Source of the DNA: Lates calcarifer
Taxonomy: Eukaryota; Chordata; Actinopteri; Centropomidae
Direction of reading: 5' to 3'
NCBI RefSeq assembly: GCF_001640805.2
Contig: NC_066838.1
Location: 18,658,749 to 18,722,748, forward strand
DNA: 64,000 bases
How positions within the stretch are numbered: position 1 is the first letter of the stretch; each line of letters opens with the position of its first letter. Below, in pieces: positions 63,360 through 64,000 of this stretch. The notes under the pieces are model-generated. The model worked only from the letters and a program-made list of their open reading frames with translations. It was not told the DNA's origin and did not search any database. The translations under genes and the position numbers were made by a program.

Positions 63360-63447
63360 GACAGGGCGGAGGGGAGGAATGAGATGAGAGGAGAAGGAAA
63401 AGAGAGAAGAGAGGAAAGGAAAGGAAAGGGCAAGAGAGGGGAAAGGT
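63360..63447 (+). repeat. Purine-rich GA/GGAAA low-complexity tract
   Basis: About 90 bases, nearly all purine on plus, with repeated GGAAA units. The pyrimidine strand produces Ser/Pro/Phe-rich open frames that are not genes. Confidence 0.85.
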
Positions 63448-64000
63448 GGATCACGTATAGATGCCGTGCATTTGTTTAAACTGAGTCCATTTCTTTCTTT
63501 ATTCTTTTTTCCCTGTGGGGACATAACGTGCTGTAGAACCTTCGTGTTAGAGCAGTTATGTGTGTGTTTGTGCATAGTAAAACACTATTTTAGAGCCACC
63601 TACCCTGCCCAGTCACCAGCTGCAGTATGTGATGTGTGTTAGTTCTCCTAGCGGAAGATTGCGTTAGCGGAAGCTCGTAATACTGACCAGATTCCTCACC
63701 AGGCTCCAACAGCCCAATGAAAGCTTGTAAAAGCCAAGCAACAACGGTACACAAGTGTTTTTATGATAAGTGATGAAATATTGCATATGTGCAGCATGGA
63801 ATATGAATTACATGTGGCAGGTTTCTGTTTATTTAGGCAAACGTGCAGCTGTGTCTCCGTTGTGCTTCCTCCACAGATATTTAGTTTATTTTTAAAAGGA
63901 ACAGGCTGTAATTAAACAAAATCTACAACAAGCTGTTAAAATCAGGGTGCCAGTGTGCCTGTCATGTGTGCATAGGATACCACTCTGGGATGCAGGAGGA

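Larger units (their letters stand above)
56476..64000 (+). other. bmp7: bmp7 intron 1 (continues beyond window)
   Basis: There is no sequence resembling the next propeptide segment (VEHDKEFFHPRYHHREFRF in human), so this is intron. It contains a large inverted repeat (59600-60004), a tetranucleotide microsatellite (59307-59369), a purine-rich tract (63360-63447) and unique blocks such as 61.1-61.8 kb that could be enhancers. Human BMP7 intron 1 is long and holds regulatory elements (general knowledge). None can be assigned here by eye. Confidence 0.7.

Noticed and set aside
56476..64000. Additional bmp7 exons in the window
   Set aside because: I looked for the next propeptide segment and the cysteine-knot motifs in this stretch and found none. 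It is intron 1.

Overview
The window is nuclear DNA of a ray-finned fish, most likely a percomorph teleost. Genes are split by GT-AG introns, intergenic DNA is rich in microsatellites and short DNA-transposon remnants, and the proteins match vertebrate families. Troponin C carries the N2/Q29/D30 residues known from fish. Two dispersed repeats resemble a family I know from percomorph genomes. There is no prokaryotic, viral or plasmid content.

Five protein-coding genes can be built exon by exon. (1) tnnc1, plus strand, 16464-19789, six exons, 161 aa, complete. (2) dusp7, minus strand, 33010-30201, three coding exons, 369 aa, with a 3' UTR reaching about 28.47 kb. (3) alas1, minus strand, ten coding exons from 41121 plus an upstream 5' exon near 41.4 kb. 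(4) spo11, minus strand, 49606-43513, thirteen coding exons, about 389 aa. (5) bmp7, plus strand, first coding exon only (56076-56475); the rest lies beyond the window and 56.5-64 kb is intron 1. Window order is tnnc1(+) dusp7(-) alas1(-) spo11(-) bmp7(+). In human the first three map to 3p21 and the last two to 20q13, so the fish segment joins two human synteny blocks between alas1 and spo11.

These are unrelated single genes, not a pathway cluster: muscle calcium sensing, ERK dephosphorylation, the first step of haem synthesis, meiotic double-strand breaks, and a secreted TGF-beta family ligand.

Layout: 1-16.1 kb has no gene I can support (repeats, candidate regulatory motifs); 16.1-20.4 kb tnnc1; 20.4-28.4 kb intergenic; 28.4-33.1 kb dusp7; 33.1-38.0 kb microsatellite-rich intergenic; 38.0-41.5 kb alas1; 41.5-43.5 kb intergenic; 43.5-49.6 kb spo11; 49.6-55.9 kb intergenic with a TTAA-flanked miniature transposon; 55.9-64 kb bmp7 5' end and intron 1, which contains a 104-bp-arm inverted repeat.

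The most useful observations are two single-base frame breaks in otherwise intact genes: the alas1 C-terminus, and the spo11 exon 4/5 junction just before the catalytic tyrosines. Others are start-stop uORFs before dusp7, an in-frame upstream AUG in alas1, and the large inverted repeat with a G-rich loop in bmp7 intron 1. I did not find a previously undescribed multi-gene system.
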